From Stropharia rugosoannulata (lineage: Eukaryota > Basidiomycota > Agaricomycetes > Agaricales > Strophariaceae), in contig JANCIK010000014.1 in the NCBI GenBank assembly GCA_028532985.1, positions 62,001 through 126,000 of the forward strand: a DNA stretch of 64,000 nt, read 5' to 3'. This document shows, piece after piece, positions 29,517 to 41,702 of this stretch (its first letter is position 1; each line of letters opens with the position of its first letter). The notes below the pieces were generated by a model. That model was not told the origin of the DNA. It worked only from the letters and a program-made list of their open reading frames with translations, and did not search any database. The position numbers and the translations under genes were made by a program.

Positions 29517-31260
29517 ATTACGTCATCTTCATCATTGTTTAATGCACGCTGTGCCCTTGCAGATTCGGTGACTAATAATTCGTTGCACAATATTGCTTCT
29601 TCCCTTGCAGCGTCGAAATCTTCCCCGGAAGTGGCAGTGCTGCCGATTTCAGCCAGAATGCGATACGTGTCTCTGGGCAAAGGGCTGTTTGAGCGGTTTG
29701 CGACTCAGTGATGAGGTGACCGGCGACAAAAATCAACTGGTATGGCACTAGGAGCGTACTCAAAAAGTGAAGCAACATTTCCATCCAGAGCGAGAGCAAT
29801 GCAGTCCTGGGCAAAAGCGCTGTTTTCATGATAATCATCAGATATGCGATGAAACAACACACCTCAAGATTCAAAACGACAATTTGCTCGTGCGTATTCC
29901 TAACAAAAATGATGCATCCTTTAGCACCAATTAAGCCCGTTGCCTTCGCTAAAATGTAAGACCATGAAAGAAAAGCAATTGGTAGATATGACTCACATAC
30001 ACCAATTCTAGTATACATTAGTCAGAAGTGTTCCATTAATAAGAGTCGTAGTCACGCTTACTTTGACCAATGTAGGGGGCGGTATGTGTGGAGATATGCA
30101 GGCATTGTCAAGTCCATAAGTGACACAGGCGTTAGTTGTTGCAAAATTAGGTATGATTTGAATAACAGGTTCAGCTCCGCCTCTATTGCGCACGAACACA
30201 AGAGAGTTTCTATCATAGAATTCAGCCGAAACAATTGACCTGATCAGTCCATTTGTATCATGAACTTTCGCAATGAACACTTGAGCAGACAGGTCATAGA
30301 CCTCAACTTCTCCATGAATCGTCACAGAGAGGAATGTTTGTTTGTTTGGTGATATGGCGCCAGACTGACTTCCAGAATGGTTTGGATTTTATGACATGGG
30401 AGACGGAAGGATCCACTCACAGCATTCTGGTAGGTGCAAAGTCAATGCGTTTCTTCAACTCTTGTGGTGCTGAGGTTAGAAAAGAGCTTCACTACAGTTA
30501 GTAATCAACGTATGACGAGGTGACTCTTCTCACAAAATGCCCAGTGGATACGCCGCTAAAACTTCGTGTTCGTTTAAGTACCACATGGCGACCAAAGCAT
30601 GCCCAGTACACCGATTAAGTCTTCGTGGGATGAAATCGTTCGGGTGAACGACCCCTTTGACATATGACGCAGGTCCTTCACCGGCTCATGAGTCATCATT
30701 TATCAACAACTAAGCTTAAACTCACTGTCAAATGGATCTTTATAAGTAACAAACTCATTGCTTACGAAGGCTGAAAATTCATCGCCGCAAACGTTAAGAC
30801 AGGAGGATGTAAGATGAACTCGTTTGCCGAAAAACAGTTGGTTTGACAGACTAATCAGGCCCATTGTTACAGATACCTGGGATGAATTTGTCAGTGCCCA
30901 CTTGCATATCAAATTATATGGCAACTATACCATTGCACCTTCCCTCGCATCGAGAGACTGAAGATCACCATTATATTTGACCAGCAATAGTTGGTTAGGA
31001 AGGAAAGAATGCCAAACAACAGCTTCAAGCCCATCACATTCATACTGGCCTGGACTGACGATATCACGATTGAAACGGTGGGAATACAGCCAATTCCCTT
31101 GGTAAAGAAACCATATCTGAAGCAGTATTACGGTCAGGAATGAATCTTGAAGAATAATAAATATCTGCGCGAAAGAGCTTACCTCAAGGTGACGCTCCGC
31201 CATCACCAAGGCTAACAGTCTCCCATCTGGAGATAGGGATATGGTAGTGATGCTTCCCAG
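29517..31260 (-). pseudogene. WD40-like repeat protein gene, interrupted by the TIR element
   Basis: This is a minus-strand multi-exon gene. Exons include ITTISLSPDGRLLALVMAER (about 31,235-31,190), an exon with GLEAVVWHSFLPNQLLLV, one with VSVTMGLISLSNQLFFG, one with AISPNKQTFLSVTIHGEVEV followed by YDLSAQVFIAKVHD, and a last one with AREEAILCNELLVTES. Introns start with GTAAGC, GTATAG and GTGAGT. Blade-like SPDG and VYDL patterns suggest a beta-propeller. The final exon runs into the TIR element at 29,516 after ALNNDEDDV, giving an aberrant end (IVGKIQIC). A TGA (29,707-29,705) appears in one alternative exon reading. The 5' end is not resolved. Confidence 0.5.
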
Positions 31261-31460
31261 GTATCGTGGAAGGAAGGGATGGTGAGGAGGCCCTGTCGCT
31301 GACCTGCTTTACTGAGGCGACGTTGTTAATCAACGTTGTAAGTCTGCTGGACGTAATATATACCTTTCCTACTGTTACTGCTACCGAAGCGCGCTTGCCA
31401 ATCACTACTTGTGTTTCGCAGCTGGCGCATTGCGTGTCGCACTTGGACTTGGCATCAGTG

Positions 31461-31837
31461 TATTAATCTATGAGAGCTTCTCTGAGAGTTAGATTATTTA
31501 GTGCAGTTGTGGTCTTCAAGAGAGATAAAGATTAAGAGGCAAGCGGACCTGAAGAGTACATAGAAATGAGGGGTGGTTGGAAGGCTTAGTCGGAAGGCGA
31601 CGCCGGCCGCCCTCAACATTGAGCGGGTGTCCCGTGTCACGCGGAGATCTATGTTTGATTGTATACTGTTGTTGTCCAGAAACCCCAGAGAATGGCGTTG
31701 GAAGCGCTTGCCGATATTGAAGTCGTAGTCAAGTTTTGGTCAAGTTGTAGTGGATCCTAACTTCCCTCTAACGTCCTTAAACCCCAGGACCGTATACTCA
31801 TATTGTGATCTTATAGAGTCGTGGTAATTTACTGTAG
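31461..31837. other. Intergenic; nothing recognised
   Basis: This is a short spacer between the WD40-like gene and the transposase 3' end. Confidence 0.3.
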
Positions 31838-34800
31838 TTAATCACGATATCGATGTAAACTATTCACTATAATTGTTGTTGGTTTATATATCCCGAATGT
31901 CTGTGATGGTCTGTTGAAATATGCTATGTGCCCTAAAATATCATCCTCTTCAATAATAAGATAAGGCAGTTGTGCGGGATTCCTGGTGTAGACGAGGTTG
32001 GCAAGGTATCCAGGACATTGTGAATACGGATTACTGTTTTGGTCCTGTGCTGATAGATTTTGATGAACAGAAATAGCGAGAAAGGTTCTGCTCGCGCCAT
32101 TGTTTGAGTTAGCGGCTAGTTTCCAAGCTGACTCAATATGTCCGGTGGCTTCCCCAGAGATCTTAGAATTAAAATAAATAGCGCTATTTCCTGGGTACAG
32201 ATCATAAGTGGAATAGTTGCAGCCTTTATGCTTGAAATGCCTAATGGGAATAGCAAAGCGAGGAAGTACATGGGCGCCAGCAGGATGAGGTATATTTTGT
32301 GCATGCCTCATTATAATTGCCGGAGAATCTGGATTAGGCCACCGCACCCTATTTGCGTAAAGCAAAATGGCCAGGTAAATCTCTCGCGGGATTTTATTGA
32401 GGCCTGTGCCACTTGGATCTTCTTTGCAAACTGGTTCAGGCAAAAAAATATGAGATAAGCATGCTAAGTCTTCTTTCGATTGATCAGGGCTGCGCAGAAA
32501 AGCCATCAGGCGCCCACGGCGGCAGATTTGTCTTAACATCGTAAAATCGATTTCCCCTTGGCGAAGTGCAAGGTAAGCACTATTGATACACTGCACTCGC
32601 AAGAAGAACTCACACAAATGACTGTTTGTTTTTATTCTCTGCAGTTGACCGTTATGCCGCTCACCGGCGAACTCACTCAGCCTGATTAAGGGGCCCCAAA
32701 ACTTCATCAAGTCTGAGTTATGCATAGTGTAATGGTGATTGGTTCGTACAGGAATGCGAGGAAACAAAATTTGAGAAAGCTTCTGGTATTCAACATAATG
32801 AGCAAGATATGAACTTGGGGACTCTTCTGTAACAGCGTATGAGCACAAAATGTTGGTGGAGGTGGCAACTTGCAAGGCAGTAAAAATTCCTAAGAAGGTT
32901 TTTATAGTGCACAGAAAGTTGCTCATCAGTTTCCCGTTTATGCTTCGCTGTCCAGATTTCAGGCAAGATTAAAGGAAGAAAGATGGTGACAAGAGTAAAC
33001 CATTGGTCAGCCTTTAACTTTCCGTGCGATTTGTTACCAAGATTGGTCGGCGGTCGCTCTACCCAACTTGGAATAACAGTTTGAGAAAGGCAAGCTCTGA
33101 TAGCTTGTAGTTCATCTTCAGAAAAAACGCAAATCTCGGGCGGAACATCACAGTCGTCATCGGAACCGAAGTCTTCTTCATCAGAGCCAGATGGCTGAAA
33201 GTTTTCATCTTCGTCATCTTCTTTATCAGACTCTGCTCTTTCTGACTCAAGAAGAAGCAAGAATGAGGCCTCAGAATGTATGCAAAATCGCCCGGAGTGG
33301 ACAGGATTGTCATTGTGGTCCCTACTCTCTTCAAGCAAAGCTTCAAGTTCATCTTCTAGTGCCATTTCCACATCTTCCTTCGATTTTTTCCGGAGGTTAT
33401 GCCAAGCATTGCGAGGAGCCGCACTCTTGGTTTTGTCGGTAGATGAGCCCTTTTTATTTTTGGAAGCGACTACTCCAACCCCCCAACGAACGCGAAAGTG
33501 ATGCTGGATAATCCCTTCAAGCCAGTTATGCATAAGTCCTAGCATTGTGTGTTGCACGGGATCTCCGTAAGGTAGGGCATGAAGGGATGACCACCTCGCC
33601 CCAATCTCTTTTACCATCTTCGCTCTTTCCACTAGTGTTGTTGCATCCTGCCAGTCTTTGGCATTCTGAAGAACTTCGCGCCCATTGCGCTTCTCCCAAG
33701 ATTGGTAATTCAGATCGCCAATTTTGAGGTGTGATGGCTTGCAAAAGGAGCAAAATTGATAACCCGTTACTCCCGCGAAGCCCATAGCTTTTCTAACTGC
33801 ACCTAAGTCGCCCATGCGGGTCAGTAGTGCTACGTGCTTCAGAGAACCTAAAGGATGCTTTTATGACTTGACCATTTTGCCTTGCCAGTAAGGTTTGAGA
33901 CGATCTACAATAGGATCGGTAACTGCAGTTATACTAGTGACGGTTGGTCCATGAGGAGGAGGAGTGATTCCCGCGAAAAAGGTATTCTCAGGCAAGTACT
34001 GCAGGTAGAAGGGCAAGTTGAGACAGAACATCATGATAGCTGTACAAGAAACCGTTTTCCCCGCTATTTTGTTCGAAAATGGATTAAACACATTGATATA
34101 ATAGCTAAACGTTAAATTTCCTGGAGTTGAGCAAAATTTGCCGTCGGGACCAAGTATTTTCCAGGCTGGGCTATCGTAGATTGATTTCATGTAGCCTGGA
34201 GATGGTTGATGTGCATAGGATTTATCTATAATGTCTTCAATGCCCGGTCGCGATAACAAAAATTCGAGCCAGGAGTCAAAGTCTTGGGTAGAATATAATT
34301 GGCAGGGTACTTGGCGGAGACCTCCTCGTGTTGCTCGCTCGGTCCATAGTTTCTCGCCGCAGGCTTGAGCTCGTGCAGCCTCTTTAAATGAGCACTATTC
34401 TGGCAAAGATTCAAGTTGATATTGTTGGAAGCATTTAGGACAACACACAGATGGTATGAGCTTGGGCTCAATAGATAGATGAACCATTGCTGTGCGGGTA
34501 TCCATTGGTAAGGAAACTTCAGGTGCTAATTCTGGGACGGAGCGGCCAAATCTGATTGCTATTTGTATAATGATACCCATTGCCTTCAGGGCTTGAGATG
34601 TAGAGGAAAGGCTAAGGCCGCACGCAACATGCAGCGATGCTGCTAGCGAACATATGGCAATAAACAGAGACTGTCGCAAGGCGCCCATACCTGAATAGTG
34701 GCAGTAATTAGTGTACTGCAGGTACGAGTCCCCGAACTTACACTTACTAGTCGTATGATGCGAAATCTCTTGATTATCATCAGTTGACGCGTTGAAAGCA

Positions 34801-35083
34801 TCGCTAGGCTGGTGCTGCTGCACAGAACTGCCGACAGAGAAGGTCTAACAGTGTCTTAGCATAGTATGGCTCCAATTTTAGGCTCACTAACCTGTGGCAA
34901 AGGCGGGTCTGATACAGTGGTGGATTGTGGCATCGGCATATTCCTGTCGTGTTTTCTATGGCATGTTCGAGTGGAGACAGGCACCAGCTTCCCAGGCTGA
35001 TAGTACCCACCTTCAATTAGCACGGTTGAGGTTTCGCGGCACCGCAAACAAGTGCATAAAACCCGAGGTGTAGCACTACTCAT
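31838..35083 (-). pseudogene. Tnp2/Plavaka-like (CACTA-type) transposase, broken
   Basis: From ATG 35,083 the first exon carries CTCLRC...GGYYQPGKLVP. Introns are visible at 34,891-34,845 (GTTAGT), 34,747-34,691 (GTAAGT) and 32,613-32,557 (GTGAGT). Conserved blocks follow in order: CCPKCFQQYQLESLP; FLLSRPGIEDIIDKSY; GNLTFSYYINVFNPF; FFAGITPPPHGPTV; FCSFC; WSSLHALPYGDPVQHTMLG, then MHNWLEGIIQHHFRVRWG; NHHYTMHN; KFWGPLIRLSEFAGERHNG. These define a large transposase family of mushroom fungi. Lesions are in-frame TAG (34,397-34,395) and TAA (33,863-33,861), and one extra T in a T5 run near 32,884. It is inactive as read. Its terminal repeats were not located. Confidence 0.8.
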
Positions 35084-35179
35084 AGCAAGATTGGAAAGCG
35101 CTGTGGACAGTGGAGAGGCGAGGTTGAGGCACAGTCGATATGAGAGATGAATGTGCGCTGCTAAGTTTCCTGTGTACAA

Positions 35180-36560
35180 CTATTTAGATGTCACCAAGAT
35201 ATTACACTTATACACAAGGCTCTTACTAATTTTCGAAAGGACTGGTGGTCGAATTTGAGCTAAGTATTATCTATTGAAGAACTTCGATGGGCGAGTCGAC
35301 CATCATGTGACCGAAAGTACACCTCTTCCTCATCGGGCAAAGAGAAAAAGCAGTGTGATGGGCAGTGTGGGCAGTGGGGCAGTGTGCGGGCAGTGTATCA
35401 AAACACACTGACTTACTGCCAAGCCACCTGTAGCAAGGCAGATTATCTCCCCGCATTCTTTCCGAGTTGCTGCCGCTCGACCCCCCAAAAAACGAACTGC
35501 ACATCGAATTGAGGCGTCGTTGTACGCACTTTTGAATCTCAATGTCTCAATTGAATCGGGTGTTTTGGCATGTAGCATTGTCAGTGTCGACGCGACGACT
35601 TTGACAGCTGGTAAAACTGAGGCGATCGGAATGAATTAGGTGCGGATTATTATATGTAGAAGGTATGGACTTAACTTAGCTGCGACTTTTCAGATTCTCT
35701 TCGCTTTAATTCTGAGCTGCTAGAGCTCCACACCAAGAAAACGAACTGGACATTAAATTGATTCGCTGTTGGACGCATCTTTCAACATCAATGGATCGGG
35801 CATTTATCATAATATATCATCATCATTGCCCTTACCAGAAACTCTACATCAAGCTGTGAAAGGATATCACTGCTGTGGACGCCCATAGCACCGTATTGTT
35901 TCTTGTGGCTTGGTCTTTTCTCGAACCCTGTGATTGACACTCCCGGTCGAGAAGAGGACTCTACCAGGAGTTTCCACAGGCATGCTTTGCAGAAGTGAAA
36001 TATACTGGGAGAGTGGCGGCTTACCCTGATCAAACTTGCCCTCAATGGAACAGACGTTCGAAAATGACAAAGCGACTACTTTCTCTTGCCGTAGGAACCG
36101 CCCTATGCAGACCTCTTGTGAGTCTCTCCACGATCGTAGTGCTGGTGTCAATGTGCTACCTGATTCATTAGTGCTCAGTCGGTGCGATCAGTATCTTATG
36201 ACATTGCAGAAGCCTAGGTACAGTGCCTGTATGCCTCAATGGTTGACAGGCAAGTCGATTTAGTGTGAAATGTTCTGCCAATAGGTCGCCTTCAAATATC
36301 ACTCTGGCCACAAAAGAGTAAGATTATAACAATCCAATGTCACTGAACATAAAACTGTACCTGATGTATATGCTTTAACATTTGATAGGTAAGCCAGATT
36401 GGTGTGTTACACAGCTACTGAATTCCTCCCCTTTAGATACGACTTTTAAACGGTGAGTGATGGTAGGAAATACCAGAGCCACCTAGTATCTTTGCTTTAA
36501 TGGTTGACAGGTAAGCCGGTGTGGCGTAGTGGTGCTCCGCTGCCTAATTAACTTAATTTC
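35180..36560. other. Repeat-bearing spacer with weak ORFs
   Basis: It holds a degenerate ~250-bp duplication (35,440-35,590 and 35,690-35,830) and three ~125-140-bp units at 36,170-36,570. Minus-strand ORFs at 35,788-36,151 include plausible protein (FRLRQEKV-like and VSITGFEKRPSHKKQ) possibly split by a GTAAGC intron, but no domain was recognised. Confidence 0.4.
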
Positions 36561-36570
36561 CTTTGTTAGG
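36170..36570 (+). repeat. Three imperfect tandem units (~125-140 bp)
   Basis: The core word (A)TGGTTGACAGGTAAGCC or a close variant occurs at about 36,239, 36,378 and 36,501, each preceded by TATG/TTTGC..TTAA-like sequence and followed by diverged sequence. Confidence 0.55.
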
Positions 36571-37061
36571 TCCCATTTTGGCCAAGAAGGAGTGGAAGGA
36601 GACATCTAGTAAGACACACCAAAAGCTGTCCAACATAGAACAGGTAGGATTTGTTGACACCTACACATTTTGCTACCTGAAAGTCGTTTTTTGCCAGGAA
36701 ACGTCGTGGCGAATGTCGTGGCCGATCGTCTAGCCTGATTTTGTTTCGCAGTTTAGATTGTTGGGCTATCATCGACTGTCGCCGTCTGACGGATCTTGCA
36801 ACAAGCAGAGTGTAATCGCGGCGCGCAGTGTATAAAAATGGATCACCTCTTTTGCAATGAAAGAACGTCGCTAAACAAAATCTCAATGTTTATTTCTGAT
36901 TGTCCCGGCTAGTAAAATCACGACCTCAAGTTTCCGGGTCAACTGCCCCCCTTTCGTCTTCCTCCTGTTCTTTACCCTTCTTTGAATCAGTGCTATTTAC
37001 TACCTCGCACACACTCCTTGAAATTTTTATCTCTTCGAGAGCTGCTATCCTCTGACCGACC

Positions 37062-38228
37062 ATGGCTGTCATTACTGGTGCGTCGCTCAGAAGTTGGTAA
37101 CGAAAACCGAAATATACTGATCGTCTACGTAGTCATTGCGATTCTTGTATCGCTCCACCTGAGTGGACTTCTTCTGACCATCCTGCATATTTCGAACTGG
37201 GTTGACTACTTTTTGTGGTTTGATGATGGGCTCGCTGCACTAGCAGGAGCAGGAGGGCTTGTTATGGGGGGTGTTCTCTACGCCACTGGTACGTGGTCGC
37301 GCTTCTTCTGGTTGCATAGCTCCTTACGCCTTAGCATTAGCCACCTCTTCCCCATTGCAGGCCAGCCTTTTCCGTGCCACTATTTCGTTATACTTCCTCG
37401 TTCTCTGGTGCGTCCTAGTACCAATAAGTGACTCTGGACGCTACTCATCAAAGAACAGGTTCTCTCGAACTAGTCTGGCAATGGCTAGTGGCCGATTAAT
37501 AAGTGAAAGTAAACGACTACAATTTTCCATATTTGCAGGCAGTCTTCTTGTCGTCGGCATAGTATACGGTGTTACAAGTGCCTACATCTGTGGTTCAGCC
37601 AATCAGCTGTGCCGCTTACCGCATAAACTAGTCCTGCCTGCCCTAACCAGTATGTCCTGCCTTCGTTCATTTTATACCGTTCATGATCAATTCTGACAAT
37701 CTCAAGTGGACACTGTGGTAGACACTGGAGTCATTCTTCTGAATGGCCGTATTGTTGTATCGGTCATGCGCCTTACGATAAGCCGCCCAAGAAAATTCAT
37801 TGTTTTCCTTGGTTTTTCGTGTAGCATCTTTACACTCGTTATTAACATCCTTTTTTGGGTGTTCTATCTTACTCACGGCCACGAAGAAACAGCTCTCCAA
37901 TTCCTCTTTCTTGCTAATGCAGTTGTAAGTTGATCTTCTGAAAGTTGAATCTGTTAATCAAACCGAGCTTCAATTTAGGTTATTGTTGGCGTTGTCTCTT
38001 ATAACGCTTCGGTTATAGCTGGAGCTATGAGCCGATCGTTTGAAACACAGCCGATTCCAATGATACAAGTCCAAGTTACACAAACAACAGTGCTTGGTAC
38101 TCCACTCATCACTTCATCCACTGTTGTAGCTGCCACAGTTATATCGATTGTGCCCATAATATCCATGGATATAACGCCTTCTGTCATTCCCGTTCCAATT
38201 TCCCCTCTCCTTCCTCGCCTGAAGTAAA
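37062..38228 (+). CDS. Multi-pass membrane protein, paralogue of the gene at 62,997-63,910
   Basis: ATG 37,062 begins a 16-base first exon (MAVIT), followed by a 55-nt intron (37,078-37,132, GTGCGT...TAG with CTGAT upstream). The next exon encodes a hydrophobic segment (VIAILVSLHLSGLLLTIL), then FDDGLAALAGAGGLVMGGVL. Later exons carry ISLYFLVLWCVLVPI, FAGSLLVVGIVYGVTSAYI, FIVFLGFSCSIFTLVINILF and FLFLANAVV. At least six membrane segments are expected. The paralogue shares the phase-1 first intron after a tiny first exon and the FWVxYxT...LFLxNA motif. Middle intron boundaries are uncertain (one candidate is only 31 nt), so the model is approximate. Function unknown. Confidence 0.55.
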
Positions 38229-38772
38229 TATGCGCATCAATGCATCAGCACCATCCAAAAACTTCAGCGACTGACTCCTAGTTTGAGCGAAAATCAAGCA
38301 TAAGCCTACCAAAATGCTCTATGTACACGTACATATTTTACACGTACATGTTTCTTATTTTATTTTTACTTCCGTCATACTTTCGTTAACAATGAGATTA
38401 TGTGTTTTGATTTTCGTCAGCGTGACTATGATGGCGGACTGCTACGGTTCGCAAAACAGCTGGCACGTTTAGGATATGGCAGCACTAATGTATTGAACAG
38501 TATTGAACAGAGTGTTTATTTAGCAAGTGAAATTTGGCCTATCCTACGCTGTATAGACGTCTATACACGGGTAAAGCTGCTGTGCTCTCCTGCTCATAAG
38601 CTATCTCGTCGATCCCGGTACACGGCCGTGCCTCGAGGGACTTCAAACTAGCTCAGGTCAGTGATATTCTATGTTTAAATCTGGTTTAGATAAATGATTC
38701 TACTGACTTTGTTGCAAAAAGTCCTGTGCAGTGCTTGCACTGCGAAGAAATACGGATATCAAGAGCTCGTGG

Positions 38773-38955
38773 TCAAATAACGAACTGCATAAGCCTCATA
38801 ATGAGATGGAGCGGCTGTAGGCGCACTACACTATGTGACATAGCGCCAAAGCGCCCCATTCTGGTGTCCATAGTTGCAGACACCACATTTTCGCGAGCGC
38901 GTTGCTCTTGTACTTTGAATGTGGTCTTATTAGATGAATTTTTGTTAGCTGACAT
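38773..38955 (-). CDS. Small ORF, function unknown
   Basis: The 60-codon ORF (MSANKNSSNKTTFKVQEQ) starts 54 bases after the stop of the lysine-rich ORF on the same strand. It may be a downstream exon or an independent fragment. No domain was recognised. Confidence 0.3.
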   Translation of the reverse strand: MSANKNSSNKTTFKVQEQRARENVVSATMDTRMGRFGAMSHSVVRLQPLHLIMRLMQFVI

Positions 38956-39008
38956 GGTGTTTATAAGCTGTAAGCTAGGTACAGACTGCCTGCGCGCTCT
39001 CTTGGTGA

Positions 39009-39326
39009 CTACTGGGGTGACGTCGCTTTCCCTGGACCGTTTCTATATTTAAATAACTTACTACGACGTGTGTCTTCAGCCTCATCTTTCGACTTTGACT
39101 TGACTTTTCGCTTTTTCTTCGTATTCTTAGGTAGATCTTCACCGGCAGGCTCTATAGCCGGATTATTGTTCTCGTTTTCCTGTTTCTTGGGTAAGGATAC
39201 TTCTGCGGCCTTTCTCTTGGTACCGGTCTTCGGTTTCTTTTTGGCATCTTTGACACCTTCTAACGCCAGTTGCTGCTCGGGTTCTTCAGACATGTGCTTG
39301 CGAGAACCATTCTTCTTTGGAGGCAT
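39009..39326 (-). CDS. Small lysine-rich protein with nuclear-targeting-like clusters
   Basis: The ORF extends to 39,437, but the Met at 39,326 (MPPKKNGSRKHMSEEPEQQ) is the more natural start: upstream codons are hydrophobic and unlike the rest. The 105 residues hold several basic clusters (KKKPKTGTKRK, KKKRKVKSKSK) like nuclear localisation signals, alternating with acidic residues. It could be a chromatin-associated or intrinsically disordered protein. No fold was recognised. Confidence 0.4.
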   Translation of the reverse strand: MPPKKNGSRKHMSEEPEQQLALEGVKDAKKKPKTGTKRKAAEVSLPKKQENENNNPAIEPAGEDLPKNTKKKRKVKSKSKDEAEDTRRSKLFKYRNGPGKATSPQ

Positions 39327-39583
39327 GCCAGTAGCCAAGAAAAGTTTTTTAAAAAAGGTAGAAAATACAAGACTGTTGGTGGTTGGACTAAGGAAATATT
39401 TGTATGCCTCGGCTTCGAGAAAATGAAATTTGAACACTAACGTGACCGCATTGAGTTTAAACTCAGGAATGGAAGTTGAATGGAAGTTCTGCTGTCTTTA
39501 TCCGATCTTAAACCACACCTGCAAGTTACCCGCTAGACCTCTTCACTGGTTTATCAGCATATCAGCTATCAACTGTCTACAGC

Positions 39584-41680
39584 ATGTCTCTTTCTCCAGA
39601 GCTTGAACCTGAAGACAATCCTGGCCTATCTGCTTGTGAAAATGCAGATGAATCTCCAACCCTTTCAAATGATTCGAAGGATATCAATCAGCTACTTGCA
39701 TACTTGTCTAGCCTATCACAGACTGGAATTGACAAAGGCTCCATCCCCAGAGGCGTTGAAAACCGACCTATGTATGAGGAAGAATGAAGAACCTATGCTA
39801 AGATAGAAAAATACCTTGATGCTAAGTTAGAGCGACTTGAACTTGAAACAGGAATGAAGCATGTGGAGATCATTGATAGCGGCGAAAACGGCCAATCGCG
39901 AGGGCAAAGCAGGACTTGTAGTATCAGAGCGTTGGACAGTGATACGAACAGCAACAAAAATAGCCAATCAAGAGGACAAAGCACATCTCGCAGTAGTACC
40001 ACGGTATCGGACGTTGACACCAACGACTCAGAGTTTGATCAAAATTACGGAGAAATCGCTTGACAGGCAGTCTGGGTAAGCCAATCAGTCAAAGGATACA
40101 GGCACGGTAATTGATCTTCTGGGCAAATTTTCAGGTGGAGTTGCCTGAAAATGGTGTTATTTCTACTGTAACTGAGGCTTCGAGGCTGCTTGGGAACGTT
40201 TACCACATAGAGGACTACTGCCTTGTTATGAAATCATATGCCGAAAAACAGTATGTTTACTCAAAGACAAGGAAGGCCATTACAGAGCTACAGGCCGTCA
40301 AAGCTCAAAAGCAGTACCAGTTCATCAGGAACCTCCTCAATGAGCAAGGATATCACTCTATCAACCAGCCACCAGAATTTGGCAATACTCCTCATGTTCT
40401 AACGTATTCCAATAGTAAGTAGACTTCTATCTCTGTATATTATTTGAGTTAACACTTTCTAGATGTCTACTATGCATCAATAAATGGTACTGAGGCCGTG
40501 CCTGTTCTAATTATGCCTGCCATAGAGATTCAGCATCCATCTAACAGGTAAACCAACCAGAAAGTGACATTTGTATATACTCAGTTACTCATTTGTTATG
40601 TATCTTCGCAAAATCAATGCATACCGGTGCCAATAATGTACATCCATTGGACCAACTTCATAAGGACAGGCAGCGTAAGTTAAGGGCAGTGTATAATTGA
40701 ATCCATCACCTCACCTCCAAACCTTCATCCCCTAATTATCCACCACCATCAGGTGTACAGCAAGATAGTTGGACTTTGTGCGACTGGGTATGTGTGATGG
40801 GAAGATCAGTTGAAGCTTGTACGTGCTTCTGAAGTTCGCAGAGGCTCACAGATCGATGATTGCCAAGTTCATCAGTCGTTGTCAATGTGTCGCACTAGCT
40901 TGCACATCTTCTGTTCGCTAGGTCCAAGCAACTTGGCCCATGGAAAGTAAGGGTCAATGGTTCATCACAGTCGAAGGGGGAAATATATTGCTATTGGATG
41001 AAGGCGCATCACGGACGTCTTCATTCCAAGATGGTCAATCTTACTCAAGCTCCAGTATCAACATCGAGTCGGAAACTAACCTATCAATGACTGTCTCCAA
41101 CCAAACGTCTACCCTTGAAGGGTCTTTGTGGCGTCTTCATAGTGTCCACGCTTAACTATCCCGCCGCATCGTCTCAGACAATTTCCATAGCATCTGCTCT
41201 CCCCCATCCAGAATGGTGTACCGAAGTTGTCCATCATGCTCAAAGTTATGGTCTAAGAGAAGCAGGAAGGCCATCGAAACTTTCTTTGTATGGTTGGGGG
41301 GGATATTCCTTAGAAATGAAGATGTCAACTGCCTATGCCAAGCTCCGTAAGAAAGAAGAGGTTTCCAAGCGCTGAATGCCAATACTCAAAGTATGTCTAG
41401 ACTACCATCTTGGGATGACGACGACATTGGAGAGGCTGGCGATGAAGATCTCCTTCAAAATATGCACAGTTGTGCTGGTGAAATAGAACAAGGGGCCAGC
41501 TGTGTCTCGGAAGTCCATGCGCCTAGACGGAGGATGAACATGGTGCCCCATGTTTCGACTATCAAGGCTCGGAATGTTCGATTTGAAGAATCTTCAATCA
41601 CAGGACATGGTGGTCCGTCTGTAGTCGGTCAAGAAGCCCCAAGTCTAGGTACTGATGGAGGGCACAGAAACCAGCTGTAA
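39584..41680 (+). pseudogene. Unknown multi-exon gene with an in-frame stop
   Basis: The first exon runs MSLSPELEPEDNPGLSACEN to an in-frame TGA (39,785-39,787). The same frame then continues with a helical KIEKYLDAKLERLELETGMK and a Ser/Asn/Arg-rich part to 40,060. A second coding block (40,130-40,415) reads TEASRLLGNVYHIEDYCLVM and KAITELQAVKAQKQYQFIRN. A GTAAGT...TAG intron (40,415-40,462) leads to a short exon (VYYASINGTEAVPVLIMPAI) with a GTAAAC donor. Further open stretches occur at 40,940-41,155 and 41,393-41,680 (SRLPSWDDDDIGEAGDED). No domain was recognised. Whether all blocks belong to one gene is uncertain. Confidence 0.4.
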
Positions 41681-41702
41681 TAAAGTTGTTGGTACAGTTG
41701 GA

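Noticed and set aside
32557..32613. Coding continuity through the 57-nt in-frame segment of the transposase
   Set aside because: It begins GTGAGT, ends AAG, and removal restores the family pattern; it is an intron kept open by chance.
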